A DNA stretch of 64,000 bases, taken from the NCBI RefSeq assembly GCF_001839655.2, contig NZ_CP056087.1:806001-870000 (forward strand), written 5' to 3'. The notes below the pieces were generated by a model, which saw nothing but the letters and a program-made list of their open reading frames with translations, made no database searches and was not told where the DNA came from. This document shows, piece after piece, positions 16,890 to 24,907 of the stretch. This stretch comes from Pseudomonas argentinensis (GTDB lineage: Bacteria; Pseudomonadota; Gammaproteobacteria; Pseudomonadales; Pseudomonadaceae). Position numbers and translations under genes: made by a program. Within the stretch, counting starts at the first letter, position 1. Each line of letters opens with the position of its first letter.

Positions 16890-17561
16890 GTGAAGGGGCT
16901 GCGAAATCTTGTGATTGTTGCCGGGCGGCGGTTGTTTCATCGACCTGCCTGCGCCGATAGTGGCTCCATCGGGCGTTGTCTGGCGCTGACCCTGCTGTTG
17001 CTGGCTGGCAGTGTGGGCACGGCCCGCGCCGACGTCACGCCACCCTGGTTCGATCAGCCCTACGACTATGTGGTGATCGACCAGGATCTGCGCAGCACCC
17101 TGGAAGCCTTCGGGCGCAACCTTGGCCTGCCGATGGCGATTTCCAGCCGGGTCAAGGGGCGCGCTCAGAGCAACCTGCGCGCGGCCAGTGCCGGCGAGTT
17201 TCTCGACGCCTTGTGCAGCAACGGCGGCCTGACCTGGTTTTTCGACGGCAACATGCTGCATGTGAACAGTGAGGAAGAAATCGAGATTCGCCAGTTCGAA
17301 CCCAGCGGCTTTCAGCTCGACGAGTTGCAGAGCGCATTGGACGAGCTGGGTGTAGCAGGCAAGCATCTGTCGCTGCGCAGCAGCTTTCACGGTGACGGCA
17401 TGCTGATTTCCGGGCCGCCCCCCTACATGGCGCTGGTCCAGCAACGTATCGATCAGCTGCAGAGCCCGGTGGTCGCCGAGCCCGAAGTGGTTCGCGAGCG
17501 AGGCGTGCGGGTGTTTCGCGGCAGTGCCGGCATCCAGGTGGTCAAGGGTGCGGACGAATAA
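16890..17561 (+). CDS. rhcC1: Detached N-terminal secretin subunit (RhcC1/NolW-like)
   Basis: 223 residues from a GTG preceded by GGAGGG. A long N-region and a signal peptide (LALTLLLLAGSVGTARA) lead into the N0/N1 domains of SctC secretins (PYDYVVIDQDLRSTLEAFGR and a later IRQFEPSGFQLDELQSAL ring-forming domain). No secretin barrel is present, so it needs the RhcC2-like protein as partner. In rhizobia the orthologue NolW/RhcC1 likewise opens the operon with nolB and rhcJ. It heads the second T3SS transcription unit here. Confidence 0.85.
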   Translation: MKGLRNLVIVAGRRLFHRPACADSGSIGRCLALTLLLLAGSVGTARADVTPPWFDQPYDYVVIDQDLRSTLEAFGRNLGLPMAISSRVKGRAQSNLRAASAGEFLDALCSNGGLTWFFDGNMLHVNSEEEIEIRQFEPSGFQLDELQSALDELGVAGKHLSLRSSFHGDGMLISGPPPYMALVQQRIDQLQSPVVAEPEVVRERGVRVFRGSAGIQVVKGADE

Positions 17562-17585
17562 ACCTCAGACGAAAGGAGATATCCC

Positions 17586-17786
17586 ATGGCAGTCACCCAG
17601 GTAGATGGCAACGCCAGCCCCCAGAACACCCCTGAAGCCGAATTCGACCAGGCGCTGGAAAACGCCCAGGGGGACGCGATGACGGAAGACATGATCACCC
17701 AGGCGATCATCCTCGGTGGCCAGTTCATCGTCATGCCGCGGGCCCAGGAGATTCTCAAGGAAGCCACCGCGGACGACGAAGAATAA
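17586..17786 (+). CDS. Small T3SS protein (66 aa), needle or secreted-component candidate
   Basis: 66 residues, strongly acidic at both ends, with a hydrophobic central helix (EDMITQAIILGGQFIVMP). It lies between rhcC1 and the nolB/sctI-like gene. The start region (AAAGGAGATATCCCATGGC) shares 16 identical bases with that of the 53-aa gene at 10147. Its size is typical of needle subunits, but the sequence is not diagnostic. It and the 53-aa protein are the two candidates for the needle. Confidence 0.6.
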   Translation: MAVTQVDGNASPQNTPEAEFDQALENAQGDAMTEDMITQAIILGGQFIVMPRAQEILKEATADDEE

Positions 17787-17801
17787 CCACGGGGATTGGC
17801 C

Positions 17802-18209
17802 ATGACAGTCAGTGCAGCAGTCGCCACGGCGACCCCTGCGGCCGCCGGGCAGGATGTCGCCCAGGTATCGCAGAACCTGTTCGAGCATATGGCCAGCCAG
17901 GCCAAGGGCATGCCCCAGGGCGCCAGCCCGAACCAGATCGGCGAAAACCTGATGGAGCGGCTCAACGGTTTCATCGACCGCTCCAAGGGTTTTTCCGATA
18001 GTGCCGCGGTGGAGCGCACGCCGTACATCAGCAGTGCGCCGGTGGATAAAGGCGCCGGGGTCGAGCCGGGCAAGGTCAACGAGCAGCAGATCGACCGCCT
18101 GGTTGGCTCGCTCAGCCGGGTCTTCGATTACTCCATCGAGACCCAGATGGTGGTGCGTGGCGCCACGCAGATTTCCGGCTCTGCCAATACCCTGCTAAGG
18201 GGCCAGTGA
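17802..18209 (+). CDS. sctI: NolB/SctI-like inner rod protein
   Basis: 135 residues. The last 40 residues (from about IDRLVGSLSRVFDYSIETQM, ending in a GSANTLLRGQ tail) match the helical C-terminal signature of inner-rod proteins, which end with a hydrophobic helix and a 'xxNTLLxxQ' type tail. The N-terminal part is Ala/Ser/Gly-rich. It is encoded immediately before sctJ, as nolB is in rhizobia. The ATG at 17802 is preferred to a TTG two codons earlier because GGGGAT sits at the right distance. Confidence 0.75.
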   Translation: MTVSAAVATATPAAAGQDVAQVSQNLFEHMASQAKGMPQGASPNQIGENLMERLNGFIDRSKGFSDSAAVERTPYISSAPVDKGAGVEPGKVNEQQIDRLVGSLSRVFDYSIETQMVVRGATQISGSANTLLRGQ

Positions 18210-18211
18210 CC

Positions 18212-18991
18212 ATGGGTGGGCATCCTTTGCGGTTGTTCGCGCTTTTGCTGCTGACGCTGTTGCTGCAGGCCTGCGATGGCATGGTGCTTTACAGCAACCT
18301 GGGCGAGCGTGAAGCCAACAGCATGGTCGCCGCCTTGCTGCGCGAGGGCATCGCCGCCCAGCGCCAGGTCCAGGAGGATGGCCGGATCACCGTCAGCGTG
18401 CCCCAGGAGCGATTGTCCGAGGCTGTCGCCCTGCTCGACGAAGCTGGCCTGCCCCAACAGCAGTTTTCCAACATGGGCGAGGTGTTCAAAAACAACGGTC
18501 TGGTGTCCTCGCCGGTGCAGGAGCGCGCGCAGATGGTCTACGCGCTCAGCGAAGAGCTGTCGCACACCGTGTCGCAGATCGATGGCGTGCTGTCGGCACG
18601 GGTCCACGTGGTGCTGCCCGACAACGACCTGCTCAAGCGGGTGATCTCGCCATCGTCGGCGTCGGTGCTGATCCGTTACGAAGCCGATACCGACATCGAC
18701 CAGCTGATTCCGCAGATCAAGACCCTGGTTGCCAACAGTATTTCCGGGCTCAACTACGACGGCGTGTCGGTCACCGCGATCAAGGCGGCGGTGCGCAGCC
18801 TGCGTGACGATGCGCGGCCGCCGCTGAGCTCCTTTCTCGGTGTGTGGATGCTCGACGAAAGCGTGACGCGGGCACGTACCCTGTTTTTCGGCGCCCTGTT
18901 GCTGCTGCTCGGCATGGCCGGGGCAGTGGGCTGGCTGCTGTGGCGCGAGCGCCAGGGGCAGGGCACCTACGTGCTGAGGCAAAGCGAGTGA
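18212..18991 (+). CDS. sctJ: SctJ, inner-membrane ring lipoprotein (HrcJ/RhcJ/NolT)
   Basis: About 259 residues: lipobox LLLTLLLQAC, a YscJ/FliF periplasmic domain (LYSNLGEREANSMVAALLRE; SARVHVVLPDNDLL; ASVLIRYEADTDIDQLIPQI), and a C-terminal membrane helix (LFFGALLLLLGMAGAVGWLL). It forms the inner-membrane ring with SctD. The ATG at 18212 is eight bases after AAGGGG; a GTG at 18206 overlapping the previous stop is possible but too close to the ribosome site. Confidence 0.92.
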   Translation: MGGHPLRLFALLLLTLLLQACDGMVLYSNLGEREANSMVAALLREGIAAQRQVQEDGRITVSVPQERLSEAVALLDEAGLPQQQFSNMGEVFKNNGLVSSPVQERAQMVYALSEELSHTVSQIDGVLSARVHVVLPDNDLLKRVISPSSASVLIRYEADTDIDQLIPQIKTLVANSISGLNYDGVSVTAIKAAVRSLRDDARPPLSSFLGVWMLDESVTRARTLFFGALLLLLGMAGAVGWLLWRERQGQGTYVLRQSE

Positions 18992-19614
18992 GCCAGGTGT
19001 CGCGCCAGGCCTGGCGCATGTTGCTGGCCCGGCCGATCACATTCGTCGCCGGGGACTGCCTGGAGGCCGCGCTGCTCGGCGCGGTGCCCCGTGAGCGGGT
19101 GCTCGAGCTGATCGAGCAGCGGCGCTTCGAAGCCCGTCTTGGCGAGTTGCTCCTTTCCTACTACGGATTGCAGCCGTTGAGCGGCGTCGGTGAGGTGGCC
19201 GATGACGACCTGCCGGTGCTGCTCCTGCCGCCGTCGACCTTTACCAGGTTTGCCACGACTTGCGGTGCCTGCCGGCATGCCGTTGCCCTGGCCCGGGAAA
19301 TTCGCGGCCCGCTGGTGCAGCAACTGCGCGAGCGCTTGGGTGATGCCACCTACGACCTGGCCATTGGCTGGCGCGAAGCAGCGGCCGACGCACCCATGAT
19401 GAGGACCGGCGATGCCTTGCTGGCCGCCATCGAGGAAGATGGCCAGCGCTGCGTGGCGGCCTGGCTGGCGGCCCAGCCGCCAGCCCTGCAAGCCTGGCTG
19501 CGCCTGCGCTTCGGTTTGGCTGCGCCCCTGTCGAGCGGCAGTGCCGAAGACATCCAGCTGGTGCGTCAGGTCGCCCTCGCCATCAATGACCCTGCCGAGC
19601 GAGGCGCTGCATGA
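18988..19614 (+). CDS. sctK: SctK-like sorting platform protein (NolU/HrpD type)
   Basis: 208 residues from a GTG that overlaps the sctJ stop (GTGA). SctK proteins diverge strongly, so I assign it mainly by position between sctJ and sctL, where nolU lies in rhizobia, and by its length. It has two cysteines in TTCGACR near residue 90 and no membrane segment. It would link the SctQ-SctL pods to the inner-membrane ring. Confidence 0.7.
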   Translation: MSQVSRQAWRMLLARPITFVAGDCLEAALLGAVPRERVLELIEQRRFEARLGELLLSYYGLQPLSGVGEVADDDLPVLLLPPSTFTRFATTCGACRHAVALAREIRGPLVQQLRERLGDATYDLAIGWREAAADAPMMRTGDALLAAIEEDGQRCVAAWLAAQPPALQAWLRLRFGLAAPLSSGSAEDIQLVRQVALAINDPAERGAA

Positions 19615-20210
19615 GCGCGCTGCCAGACAAGCCGGGCCAGCGCATCCTGCGTGCCGAGGAGGCAGCGCAGTGGCTCGACGGCTACGCCTTCATGCAGGCG
19701 GCCCGCGAGGAGGCCGAGCGAACCCAGGCAGCCTTGCAGCAACTGCGTGACCAGGCGCGAGACGAGGGCCTGGCGGCCGGCCTCGCCGAGGGGCAGCGCG
19801 AAGCGGCGCAGTTGCTGGCGCGCACGGCGCAGCAGGTCGATGACTACCTGGCCGGCCTCGAAGCGCAGATGGCCGACCTGGCGCTGGGCATCGCCCGGCA
19901 GGTGATCGGTGAGCTGGATGACGCCAAGCGCCTGGCCCAGTGCACGCGCCAGGCACTCGGTGCCTTTCGCCACGCCCAGCGGCTGCGCCTGCAGGTGCGG
20001 CCGGATCAGCTCGACGCCGTGGGTGAGCAACTGCGCGACCTCGGCGAGCGCCTCGACGTGGAGGCCGATGACACCCTCGCTGCCGGTCATGGGCGGTTGA
20101 GCAGCCCCCAGGCCAGCGTCGAGCTGGATCTGCATACCCAGCTTCAAGGGCTGCGCCAGGCACTGCTGCCCGGCAGTCTGGAGGGTGGCGATGAACGCGC
20201 CTCTGCATGA
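19611..20210 (+). CDS. sctL: SctL, stator of the T3SS ATPase (NolV/HrpE/YscL)
   Basis: 199 residues with a long helical N-terminal half containing GxxxG-like repeats (GLAAGLAEGQREAAQLLART) and a globular C-terminal half (MADLALGIARQVIGELDDAK; LRLQVRPDQLDAVGEQLRDL), as in the FliH/YscL family. It binds and regulates SctN. It overlaps sctK by ATGA and runs 20 bases into sctN. Confidence 0.85.
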   Translation: MSALPDKPGQRILRAEEAAQWLDGYAFMQAAREEAERTQAALQQLRDQARDEGLAAGLAEGQREAAQLLARTAQQVDDYLAGLEAQMADLALGIARQVIGELDDAKRLAQCTRQALGAFRHAQRLRLQVRPDQLDAVGEQLRDLGERLDVEADDTLAAGHGRLSSPQASVELDLHTQLQGLRQALLPGSLEGGDERASA

Positions 20211-21513
20211 CCTGCTGCCGACCCTGAGCGCGCGCCTGGCCGATGCCCAGCCGCGGCCGTTACGCGGGCGTATTCGCAGTATTCGCGGCACATTGATCCA
20301 GGCCAGTGTGCCGAACGTGGGCATTGGCGAGCTGTGCCGGCTCAGCGACCCGGCCAGCGGGCGGGTGCTCACCGCCGAAGTGGTGGGGTTCGATGGCGAC
20401 GAGGCGATTCTCTCGCCCGTCGGTTCCCTGGAGGGGCTGTCGACTCGGACCGAAATCGTCGCCACCGGCGAAAGCCAGAGCGTACTGGTGGGCGATGCCT
20501 TGCTGGGGCGGGTGATCGGTCCCCTGGGCGACGTGCTCGATGGCGGTGCGCCGGTCAGTGGGTTGCACCGTTATCCCCTGCAGGCCGAGCCGCCTGCACC
20601 CTTTTCCCGGCAGATCGTCGCCCAGCCGATGCCACTGGGCATCCGCGCCATCGATGGTCTGCTCACCGTGGCGCGTGGGCAACGCATGGGCATCTTCGGC
20701 GAGCCCGGCGTGGGCAAGTCGTCGCTGCTGGCCAGCATCGTGCGGCGCAGCGAAGCCCAGGTGATCGTCATCGGCCTGATCGGCGAGCGCGGGCGTGAGG
20801 TGCGCGAGCTGCTCGATGTCCACCTGGGGGCAGAAGCGCGGGCGCGTACCGTCGCCGTGGTCGCCACCTCCGATCGCCCGGCCACCGAACGGGTCAAGGC
20901 GGCGCTGGTGGCCACCGCCCATGCCGAATACCACCGCGACCAGGGCCGCCATGTGCTCTTGCTGCTCGACAGCCTGACCCGTTTCGCCCGTGCCCAGCGC
21001 GAGATCGGCCTGGCCATCGGCGAGCCGCCGACCCGCCGCGGTTATCCGCCTTCGCTGTTCTCGGCCTTGCCGCGCCTGCTGGAACGCTCGGGGCCGGCGG
21101 CCAACGGCAGCATCACGGCGCTGTACACGGTGCTTACCGAAGGCGATGCGGCCCTCGACCCGGTGGCCGAGGAGGTGCGCTCGATCCTCGACGGGCACCT
21201 GGTGCTCAGCGCCGAGCTGGCCCAGCGCAACCACTTCCCGGCCATCGACGTGCTGCAGAGTCGCAGCCGTCTGATGGATCGCGTGGTCGAGCCGGAGCAG
21301 CGGCAGCTGGCCGGCCACCTGCGTGCCCTGATGGCCCGGCACGCTGACATCGAGCTGCTGCTGCGCACCGGTGACTACGTGGCCGGCAGCGATCCACTGG
21401 CTGACGAGGCGATCGCCCGCCAGGCCGCCATCGAACAGTTTCTGCGTCAGGATGCCGCCGAGCCCAGCGGCTTCGACGACACCCTGCGCGCGCTGCGCAA
21501 GGTGCTCGGATGA
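20191..21513 (+). CDS. sctN: SctN, T3SS ATPase (HrcN/RhcN/YscN)
   Basis: 440 residues, the usual size. Walker A is GEPGVGKS (residues 170-177) and Walker B is VLLLLD (255-260); the family signature around SLTRFARAQREIGLAIGEPP is present. The ATG at 20191 sits six bases after GGAGG; a GTG at 20185 is inside the ribosome-site spacing and less likely. It unfolds substrates and strips chaperones at the export gate, anchored through SctL and SctO. Confidence 0.96.
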   Translation: MNAPLHDLLPTLSARLADAQPRPLRGRIRSIRGTLIQASVPNVGIGELCRLSDPASGRVLTAEVVGFDGDEAILSPVGSLEGLSTRTEIVATGESQSVLVGDALLGRVIGPLGDVLDGGAPVSGLHRYPLQAEPPAPFSRQIVAQPMPLGIRAIDGLLTVARGQRMGIFGEPGVGKSSLLASIVRRSEAQVIVIGLIGERGREVRELLDVHLGAEARARTVAVVATSDRPATERVKAALVATAHAEYHRDQGRHVLLLLDSLTRFARAQREIGLAIGEPPTRRGYPPSLFSALPRLLERSGPAANGSITALYTVLTEGDAALDPVAEEVRSILDGHLVLSAELAQRNHFPAIDVLQSRSRLMDRVVEPEQRQLAGHLRALMARHADIELLLRTGDYVAGSDPLADEAIARQAAIEQFLRQDAAEPSGFDDTLRALRKVLG

Positions 21514-21980
21514 GCGCCGTTCAGCAGCTGGACGATCTGCGTCGCCTGCGCGTGCGCCGCGCCGAAGCGCAACTGGCCAATTGGCAGGCGCGCTGCCAGC
21601 AGGCTGCCGCCGAACTGCAGTGCGCCCAGGCGCGGGTCAGCGAGGCACTGGCGCTGCTCGACGACGAGGCCGGGCAACTGCAGGCCCTACTCACCGCAGG
21701 GGCGCTGCCGGTGGGGCAGTACCGCAGCGCGCTGGAGCTGCTCGACGCGCTCGAGGCACAACGGGGCCACCTGGCGCAGCAGGCCGACGAAGCCTCCCGT
21801 CAGCTGGCCGAGGTGCAGGCCGGCCGTGACCAGGCCCAACAGCTCTGGCTGCGTCGGCAATTGCAGTGCGAGGCGCTCGAACCCTTGCTGCAGCACCATG
21901 CTCGGCGCCAGCAGCGCGCCGCCGAGGCCCGTGAGGAAAGCCTGGCCGAAGACCGTCCCCATGGAGCCATGCATCGATGA
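21510..21980 (+). CDS. sctO: SctO, central stalk protein (Y4yJ/HrpO/YscO-like)
   Basis: 156 residues, nearly all predicted coiled coil, rich in A, Q, L, E and R, with two long helices (RVRRAEAQLANWQARCQQAA and ALEAQRGHLAQQADEASRQL). This is the FliJ/YscO layout. It overlaps sctN and sctQ by ATGA. Family assignment rests on fold and position because these sequences are poorly conserved. Confidence 0.8.
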   Translation: MSAVQQLDDLRRLRVRRAEAQLANWQARCQQAAAELQCAQARVSEALALLDDEAGQLQALLTAGALPVGQYRSALELLDALEAQRGHLAQQADEASRQLAEVQAGRDQAQQLWLRRQLQCEALEPLLQHHARRQQRAAEAREESLAEDRPHGAMHR

Positions 21981-22990
21981 ACTGCCGCCAATCGCTGCCC
22001 GTGCCGGTGTTGCCCCTGCTGCCGAAACTCGATGTCGCCAGGCAGGCGCTGCTCAATCGGCTGCTGCGCCGGCAGCTGCCCTGGCAGGGCCTGATCGCGG
22101 GTGTGCGCCTCGAAGTCGCGGTAGGCGGCCCGCCCTTGCAGGACGCCGCCTGTGTCGTGCCGGGGCGGTTGGGCACGGCCGCCCTGCACTTGCATCTGGA
22201 TGCCGCCCTGCTCGAAGGGTTGCTGGCATCGCTGGCGCTGCAGCGCGACTTCGGGGGCCTGCCGGCGGCGCTGCAGAGCGTGCTGCTGGAAAAGGCGCTG
22301 CTGCCCTGGATCGAGCCGCTCGAAGCCGCCTTGGGCCAACCCGTAAGCCTGGACGCCGACTCGCAACCCGATGACCTGATGCTCACTGTGCAACTGAGTG
22401 CAGACGGTGCGCCGCTGGGCACGCTCACCCTGCAGTTGAGCCATGCCGCTGCGCAAGGCGTCGCCGATCTGCTGGAGCGCTACCTGCCGGTGGCGCGCCA
22501 TCCGCTGCCGACCTTGCAGCTGGGCCTGGCCCTGCAGCGTGGCTGGCAGACCCTGAGCCTGGGCGAGCTGCGCAGCCTGCAGCCGGGCGACGTACTGATG
22601 CTCGACTGCCCAGTGGATGCCGACGGCCTGCTGGTGCTCGCCGGTGGCCATCGGCAGGCCCGTTGCAAACGCCAGCAATCCGGCTTGCAGCTGCTCGAAG
22701 CCTGGCAACCAATCAACCCGACGATGGAGAACGCCATGGGGCAAGACGCCGACGATGCGCAACTGGACGATGTGCCGCTGACCGTGGTCTGCCAGATCGG
22801 CAGCCTGGAGATGCCCCTGGGGCAACTGCGCGAGCTGGGCGAGGGCAGCGTGCTGGCATTGCCCGACGCCGATGTTCAGCGGGTCGAGCTGCTGGTCAAT
22901 GGCCGCTGCGTGGGGCGTGGTGAGCTGGTCGCCATCGGCGATGGGCTCGGGGTGCGCCTGACCCGGTTCGCCAGCCCATCAGGCTGCTGA
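21977..22990 (+). CDS. sctQ: SctQ, C-ring/sorting platform protein (HrcQ/RhcQ)
   Basis: 337 residues. The N-terminal part is variable. Two SpoA (surface presentation of antigens) modules follow: one near 185-235 (LGELRSLQPGDVLMLDCPV) and one near the end (LTVVCQIGSLEMPLGQLREL; RVELLVNGRCVGRGELVAIG). The last codons (SGC and stop) lie inside the left end of a palindromic element at 22981, so the native C-terminus was probably changed slightly by its insertion. It forms the cytosolic pods with SctK and SctL. Confidence 0.88.
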   Translation: MNCRQSLPVPVLPLLPKLDVARQALLNRLLRRQLPWQGLIAGVRLEVAVGGPPLQDAACVVPGRLGTAALHLHLDAALLEGLLASLALQRDFGGLPAALQSVLLEKALLPWIEPLEAALGQPVSLDADSQPDDLMLTVQLSADGAPLGTLTLQLSHAAAQGVADLLERYLPVARHPLPTLQLGLALQRGWQTLSLGELRSLQPGDVLMLDCPVDADGLLVLAGGHRQARCKRQQSGLQLLEAWQPINPTMENAMGQDADDAQLDDVPLTVVCQIGSLEMPLGQLRELGEGSVLALPDADVQRVELLVNGRCVGRGELVAIGDGLGVRLTRFASPSGC

Positions 22991-23149
22991 AAAAAACTAC
23001 CTGCGTTGCCATCGCGGCGTTAAAAAGAGGCTCGAAATGCTCATTTACACCAGTAAAGTCGCCCGCGACTCCGACCGCTTCCTCACCTCCTTTTGCGGGG
23101 CCGCCTCCGGTGTTGCGCTGACTGCCTCGGTAACGTTTTTCAGCGGCCT
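22981..23149. mobile_element. MITE-like palindromic element between sctQ and sctR
   Basis: Terminal inverted repeats AGGCTGCTGAAAAA (22981) and TTTTTCAGCGGCCT (ending 23149) bound about 169 bases with no coding capacity. The sctQ stop codon lies in the left terminal repeat. Elsewhere in the operon genes overlap or nearly touch, so this gap is clearly extra. No obvious target duplication is seen. Confidence 0.7.
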
Positions 23150-23152
23150 GCT

Positions 23153-23812
23153 ATGACGGATTACCAACCGAACCTGCTGGAAATCATCCTGGTCGTCACC
23201 ACGATCGGCTTGATTCCCCTGGCGGTAGTGACCCTGACCGGCTTTCTGAAAATCTCCGTGGTGCTGTTCCTGATTCGCAACGCCCTGGGCGTGCAGCAGA
23301 CGCCCCCGAACCTGGTGCTCTACGGCATCGCCCTGATCCTCGCGGTATACGTCACCACGCCGCTGATCGGCGAGATGTACCGCGAGGTGGAGGGGCGCTC
23401 GATCAGTTTGCAGAACGCCGAGGAGTTGCGCGAGCTGGGCGACGCCCTGCATGCGCCCTTGCAGACCCACCTGTCACGTTTCGCCAACCCGTCCGAGCGC
23501 GCCTTCTTCGTGCAGGCCACCGAAACCGTATGGTCCGAGGAAGCCCGCGCTGACCTGCGCGACGATGACCTGGTGGTGCTGATTCCGGCGTTCGTCAGCT
23601 CCGAGCTGACCCGCGCCTTCGAGATCGGCTTTCTGCTCTACATCCCCTTTCTGGTGATCGACCTGCTGGTGGCCAACGTGCTGATGGCCATGGGCATGAT
23701 GATGGTGTCGCCGACGCTGATCTCGATTCCCCTGAAGATATTTCTGTTCGTCGCCGTCAGCGGCTGGTCACGGCTGATGCACGGCCTGATCCTCAGCTAC
23801 GGGGGAGGGTAA
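23153..23812 (+). CDS. sctR: SctR, export apparatus membrane protein (HrcR/RhcR/FliP)
   Basis: 219 residues with four hydrophobic segments. Family signatures are clear: LTGFLKISVVLFLIRNALGV near residues 29-48 and IPFLVIDLLVANVLMAMGMM plus ISIPLKIFLFVAVSGWSRL in the C-terminal third. The ATG at 23153 lies three bases past a palindromic element and has no strong ribosome site, so the element may affect its translation. Confidence 0.95.
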   Translation: MTDYQPNLLEIILVVTTIGLIPLAVVTLTGFLKISVVLFLIRNALGVQQTPPNLVLYGIALILAVYVTTPLIGEMYREVEGRSISLQNAEELRELGDALHAPLQTHLSRFANPSERAFFVQATETVWSEEARADLRDDDLVVLIPAFVSSELTRAFEIGFLLYIPFLVIDLLVANVLMAMGMMMVSPTLISIPLKIFLFVAVSGWSRLMHGLILSYGGG

Positions 23813-23815
23813 CGC

Positions 23816-24085
23816 GTGGGCCAGGACGTATTTCTGTCGTTGATGAAACAGGCGCTGATGACCGTGCTGCTGCTCAGCGCCCCGGCGCTGGGCGTGGCCA
23901 TTCTCATCGGCCTGGGGGTCGGCCTGCTGCAGGCGCTGACCCAGATCCAGGACCAGACCCTGCCGCAAGCGGTCAAGCTGGTGGCGGTGCTGCTGGTGCT
24001 GGTGCTGATCGGCCCGCTGTTGGCCACCCAGGTAGCGGCGCTGGCCAGCCACGTGCTGGACAATTTCCCTGCCTGGACGCGCTAG
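23816..24085 (+). CDS. sctS: SctS, export apparatus membrane protein (HrcS/FliQ)
   Basis: 89 residues with two membrane helices (MTVLLLSAPALGVAILIGLG and VKLVAVLLVLVLIGPLLATQ) and the FliQ motif LQALTQIQDQTLP between them. The start is GTG, well placed after GGGGGAGGG, which itself lies within the end of sctR. Confidence 0.95.
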   Translation: MGQDVFLSLMKQALMTVLLLSAPALGVAILIGLGVGLLQALTQIQDQTLPQAVKLVAVLLVLVLIGPLLATQVAALASHVLDNFPAWTR

Positions 24086-24088
24086 GGC

Positions 24089-24907
24089 ATGGATGCCGAT
24101 ATCGGTCTGGGCATCGCCGAGATCGCTTATCCGGTGATTTCGGCGGCGGCCCTGGCGGTCTGTCGGGCGCTCGGCCTGGTGTTCATCACCCCGGCCTTCA
24201 ATCGCCTGGGGCTGACCGGGATGATCCGCAGCTGCGTGGCCGTGGCGATTTCCGCGCCGATGTTTCTGCCGGCGTTCTCGGCGCTGACCGCCCTGGAGGA
24301 CTACGGCAGCTTTTTTCTCGCCGGCCTGATGGTCAAGGAATTCCTCATCGGGGTGACCGTGGGCCTGCTATTCGGCATTCCGTTCTGGGCTGCCGAAGTG
24401 GCCGGTGAGCTGGTCGACCTGCAGCGTGGCTCGACCATGGCACAACTGGTCGACCCCTCCGGTGCGGGGGAGTCCGGGGTCACCGCGACCCTGCTCAGCG
24501 TCACCCTGATCACCCTGTTCTTCATGTCCGGCGGCTTTATCCTGATGGTCGACGGCTTCTACCACAGCTACCAGCTATGGCCGGTCACCGCGTTCACCCC
24601 GGTGATCGCCAGCGCGGCGCTGGAGGCGGTGCTGGCGATTCTCGACCAGGTGATGCGCATCGGCGTGCTGATGGTGGCACCGCTGATCATCGCCCTGCTG
24701 GTGGCGGACATGATGCTCGCCTACCTGTCGCGCATGGCGCCGCAGATGAATATCTTCGACCTCTCGCTATCGATAAAGAACCTGATCTTCACCTTTTTGA
24801 TGGTGCTCTACTGCGGCTTCCTGATCCCGCTGATGCTCGAGCAACTGGCGGAATTTCGTGGCACCGTCGAGGTGCTCAAGACGCTGTCCGGCGCGGGTGA
24901 GCCCTGA
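24089..24907 (+). CDS. sctT: SctT, export apparatus membrane protein (HrcT/FliR)
   Basis: 272 residues, mostly hydrophobic with about six to seven membrane segments. FliR/SctT signatures are visible (LVFITPAFNRLGLTGMIRSC; GELVDLQRGSTMAQLVDPSG; LAYLSRMAPQMNIFDLSLSI). It begins three bases after sctS and its stop shares a base with the sctU start. Confidence 0.94.
   Translation: MDADIGLGIAEIAYPVISAAALAVCRALGLVFITPAFNRLGLTGMIRSCVAVAISAPMFLPAFSALTALEDYGSFFLAGLMVKEFLIGVTVGLLFGIPFWAAEVAGELVDLQRGSTMAQLVDPSGAGESGVTATLLSVTLITLFFMSGGFILMVDGFYHSYQLWPVTAFTPVIASAALEAVLAILDQVMRIGVLMVAPLIIALLVADMMLAYLSRMAPQMNIFDLSLSIKNLIFTFLMVLYCGFLIPLMLEQLAEFRGTVEVLKTLSGAGEP

Noticed and set aside
16890..16910. A fourth copy of the TTTCRC motif at the rhcC1 start
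   Set aside because: The match is to GTGAAGGGGCTGCGAAA, which is coding, and its half-site spacing is one base longer. It may be chance.
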